From: JAVBSN01 sp031556525
GTDB taxonomy: Bacteria; Bacillota; Clostridia; Lachnospirales; Lachnospiraceae
Length of the DNA: 16,481 bases
NCBI GenBank assembly: GCA_031556525.1
Contig: JAVBSS010000054.1
Span: forward strand, 1 to 16,481
Reading direction: 5' to 3'
Part shown: one piece after another, positions 14,460 through 16,481 of the stretch
Numbering within the stretch: the first letter of the stretch is position 1
Layout: each line of letters starts with the position of its first letter
Translations under genes and position numbers: made by a program
The notes under the pieces: model-generated
Databases searched by the model: none
Told to the model about the DNA's origin: nothing
What the model saw: the letters and a program-made list of their open reading frames with translations, nothing else

Positions 14460-14819
14460 CTATATTATAACCATTAGTTGTCCTGCAATAAGTTTATCAT
14501 TCTCTTCTTCTAAATATATACTAACTCGTTTGTCTCCACCCTCTATCATATTAACTATATCATTCTTTACATAAGCTTCTTTTATCGCTATAGCAGTTAC
14601 ATATTCTCCTTCGCACGAGTAAACTAAGAATTCTTTATCTACTTGCGCCTTACCTATAGCAACTATTCCTTCTATTATCTGTCCATGAGGTTGCTTAATA
14701 TATGCATCATCTATATACATTAAAAATGTAGCATTTTTATGAAGCTCCATAACTTTTTCTTTTGTCTTGCTATAAGCTATAGTCTTCTCGTCTAATTTTT
14801 TCTTATTAAATATACCCAT
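14460..14819 (-). CDS. Small stand-alone EF-Tu domain 2-like protein
   Basis: A 119-residue protein with a charged N-terminal helix (1-30) and one small beta-rich domain (about 31-119). The pattern F-x-x-Y-I-D-D-A-Y...G-x-I-I-E-G-x-V-x-x-G (32-56), VDKEFLVYSCEG (60-71), AIAIKEAYV (76-84) and GGDKRVSIYL...LIAGQLMVI (94-118) follows the second domain (beta barrel) of EF-Tu/IF2-type GTPases. There is no GTPase domain, so it cannot be a factor by itself. The fold call rests on pattern, not on a search. It has a strong promoter (14853-14880) and AGAGG 9 nt before ATG 14819. It leads the operon with ung, the phosphatase and the acidic membrane protein; its role is unknown. Confidence 0.7.
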   Translation of the reverse strand: MGIFNKKKLDEKTIAYSKTKEKVMELHKNATFLMYIDDAYIKQPHGQIIEGIVAIGKAQVDKEFLVYSCEGEYVTAIAIKEAYVKNDIVNMIEGGDKRVSIYLEEENDKLIAGQLMVII

Positions 14820-14852
14820 ATACCTTAACCTCTGTTTGCCTTTTTCTAGCTA

Positions 14853-14880
14853 ATTATAGCATATTTTATAATTTTTTCAC
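14853..14880 (-). promoter_or_regulatory. Promoter of the ung operon
   Basis: Minus strand: GTGAAA (14875-14880), 16-bp spacer, perfect TATAAT (14853-14858) preceded by TGC, an extended -10. It is 33 bp upstream of the first gene and back-to-back with the leuA promoter. Confidence 0.7.
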
Positions 14881-14943
14881 TATTTATTTGTTTCCATGTA
14901 TAATAAACCCTTCTCCCCTTCAAAAGGTTGCAACATTTTATTG

Positions 14944-14972
14944 TTGACACATATAATTAATTATGTTAGATT
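14944..14972 (+). promoter_or_regulatory. Sigma-A promoter of the leuA leader
   Basis: A perfect TTGACA (14944-14949), 17-bp spacer, and TAGATT (14967-14972) with an extended TGT before it. It predicts a transcript start near 14979, just ahead of T-box stem I. Confidence 0.75.
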
Positions 14973-14989
14973 ATCCATATAAATACAAT

Positions 14990-15250
14990 GACGAAAGACT
15001 AGTAAGATTAATAAGGTATCCAGAGAGCTGTCGGTTGGTGCGAGACAGTTGCTAGAAGAATCTGAACTCACTTTTACCAGTAGCCCGCTGAACTAATAGT
15101 AGGTGGTGCCGGATCCTAACCGTTATACTAGGAGGATATAAGACCAATGGTCCGTATCTGTAACGAGAGCATACTTTTTAAGTATGAATTAGAGTGGTAC
15201 CGCGTAAGTTTCCTTGCGTCTCTAATAACAAGAGATGTGGGGCTTTTTTT
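14990..15250 (+). promoter_or_regulatory. T-box leader of leuA, CUC leucine specifier
   Basis: A tRNA-sensing T-box. Stem I is closed by 14998-15006 with 15071-15081. It contains AGAGAG (15022-15027), a distal CTGTC/GACAG hairpin (15028-15032 with 15044-15048) whose loop carries GGTTGGTG, and the specifier CTC (15067-15069, Leu) followed by A. Stem III is at 15135-15158 (GATA/TATC and GACC/GGTC). The T-box AGAGTGGTACCGCG (15191-15204) holds TGGT (15195-15198), fitting tRNA ending ACCA as tRNA-Leu does. AGAG (15191-15194) and CTCT (15220-15223) build the antiterminator that competes with the terminator. Uncharged tRNA-Leu should allow leuA transcription. An extra hairpin (15170-15186) sits between stem III and the T-box. 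Confidence 0.93.
15212..15250 (+). terminator. Regulated terminator of the leuA T-box
   Basis: A 12-bp stem (15212-15223 with 15231-15242), 7-nt loop and seven T residues (15244-15250). Four of the 12 pairs are G-U wobbles, two of them adjacent. Its 5' arm shares CTCT with the antiterminator. Confidence 0.88.
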
Positions 15251-15326
15251 ATTTACACAATACCTTGGAAATTTCGTATACAGACGTCCTAACTAAAAAC
15301 ATTTTATTTATTAGGAGGTAATTATT

Positions 15327-16481
15327 ATGATGGATTACACAAAGTATCAAAGAGGCTATTTTATGCCACCAACTCAGTCTACTGATTGGGTTAACAAAGA
15401 ATATATTGATAAAGCACCTATGTGGTGTAGCGTAGATTTACGTGACGGAAATCAAGCACTTATTGTACCAATGAACTTAGAAGACAAAGTTGAATTCTTC
15501 AAAATGTTAGTTAATATTGGGTTCAAAGAAATAGAAGTAGGCTTCCCTGCTGCTTCTGATACAGAATACACATTTGTAAGAACGCTTATCGAACAAGATT
15601 TAATTCCAGATGATGTTACTATTCAAGTTCTTACTCAAGCAAGAGCACATATAATTGAGAAAACATTTGAATCTTTAAAAGGATGTAAAAATGCAGTTGT
15701 TCATTTATACAATTCAACTTCATTTGCTCAAAGACAACAAGTATTCAAGAAATCAAAAGAAGATATTTTAAAAATTGCTGTTGATGGGGCAAAGTTATTA
15801 AAAGAATTAGCAACTAAGACAGATGTTAATTGCAGATTTGAATACTCTCCTGAGAGTTTTACTGGCACCGAAATAGATTACGCTTTAGAAGTATGTAACG
15901 CAGTTATAGATGTATGGGAGCCAACTTCTGATAATAAGGTAATTATTAACTTACCTGCTACTGTTGAGATGTCTTTACCTCACGTATATGCTAGTCAAAT
16001 CGAATACATGTCTAAGAATATGAATTGTAGAGAAAATGTAGTTATATCTTTACATCCTCACAATGATAGAGGCTGTGGTGTTGCTGATGCTGAATTAGGT
16101 TTATTAGCAGGTGCCGATAGAATTGAAGGAACATTATTTGGCAACGGAGAACGTACTGGTAATGTTGATATTATTACATTAGCTATGAATATGTATACTC
16201 ATGGCGTTAATCCTTACTTAGATTTCTCAAATATGCCTGAAATTACTGACTTATACGAACGTGTTTCTGGCATGAAAATATATGAGCGTTCACCATATGC
16301 TGGTCAATTAGTATTTGCTGCATTCTCTGGTTCTCACCAAGATGCTATTGCAAAGGGTGGCAAATGGAGACAAGAAAACAACTCACCATACTGGACTACT
16401 CCATACTTACCTATTGACCCTGAAGATGTTGGTCGTCAATACGATGCTGATGTTATTAGAATTAATAGCCAATCTGGTAAA
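15327..16481 (+). CDS. leuA: 2-isopropylmalate synthase, partial (right edge)
   Basis: The first 385 codons are present; the C-terminus lies beyond the window. It condenses acetyl-CoA and 2-oxoisovalerate, the first committed step of leucine synthesis, in the cytoplasm. The start MMDYTKYQRGYFMPPTQSTDW and spacing fit the long LeuA type (about 550 residues, DRE-TIM metallolyase). Metal and substrate motifs are SVDLRDGNQAL (35-45), EVGFPAASDTE, SLHPHNDRGCG (H243 and H245 as metal ligands) and GNGERTGNVD (272-281). The C-terminal LeuA allosteric domain is not visible. AGGAGG is 8 nt before ATG 15327; the next codon is also ATG. A T-box with a Leu specifier directly upstream confirms the role. 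Confidence 0.96.
   Translation, partial: MMDYTKYQRGYFMPPTQSTDWVNKEYIDKAPMWCSVDLRDGNQALIVPMNLEDKVEFFKMLVNIGFKEIEVGFPAASDTEYTFVRTLIEQDLIPDDVTIQVLTQARAHIIEKTFESLKGCKNAVVHLYNSTSFAQRQQVFKKSKEDILKIAVDGAKLLKELATKTDVNCRFEYSPESFTGTEIDYALEVCNAVIDVWEPTSDNKVIINLPATVEMSLPHVYASQIEYMSKNMNCRENVVISLHPHNDRGCGVADAELGLLAGADRIEGTLFGNGERTGNVDIITLAMNMYTHGVNPYLDFSNMPEITDLYERVSGMKIYERSPYAGQLVFAAFSGSHQDAIAKGGKWRQENNSPYWTTPYLPIDPEDVGRQYDADVIRINSQSGK

Overview
The window looks like part of the chromosome of a low-GC, spore-forming Clostridia bacterium, most like Lachnospirales. The signs are AT-rich DNA with AT-rich codon use, strong AGGAGG-type ribosome sites, a forespore gene (yyaC), a leucine T-box leader, and several membrane protein types common in that group. 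I saw no insertion sequence, phage gene, CRISPR array or tRNA. It reads as housekeeping chromosome with several poorly described families.

Layout from left to right. Positions 1-141 hold a strong minus-strand promoter with phased A-tracts and a leader of rRNA-operon type that runs off the left edge; the RNA gene itself is outside the window. Positions 178-3509 (minus) are a probable three-gene envelope operon: a membrane protein with an inactive-looking MPN/JAMM-like domain and a C-terminal LysM, then a DUF5711-like membrane-anchored protein, then a CvpA-family protein, closed by a hairpin terminator. Positions 3758-4378 (plus) hold yyaC behind a forespore-type (sigma F/G) promoter. It overlaps tail-to-tail by 7 bp with a minus-strand coiled-coil membrane protein (4372-5487). 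Positions 5596-6075 (plus) hold a two-CBS-domain protein resembling the c-di-AMP receptor DarB/CbpB. A perfect 21-bp hairpin shared by both strands separates it from a membrane-anchored polysaccharide deacetylase (6131-7516, minus).

Positions 7650-11257 (minus) carry an ABC-2 type exporter (ATPase then permease). Next is an HD-GYP-like protein with its own promoter and terminator, which has lost several of the usual metal ligands. Positions 11329-14819 (minus) look like a four-gene operon with a clear promoter and terminator: a stand-alone EF-Tu domain 2-like protein, uracil-DNA glycosylase (ung), a histidine phosphatase, and a long acidic single-pass membrane protein with a tandem repeat. 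Positions 14944-16481 (plus) hold a sigma-A promoter, a T-box leader with a CUC leucine specifier and terminator, and leuA (2-isopropylmalate synthase), cut by the right edge. Uncharged tRNA-Leu should therefore switch on leucine synthesis.

The points most worth a second look are the degenerate MPN-TM-LysM protein and its linked DUF5711/cvpA genes, the degenerate HD-GYP protein, the free EF-Tu domain 2-like protein in the ung operon, the forespore promoter of yyaC, and an extra hairpin in the T-box leader.
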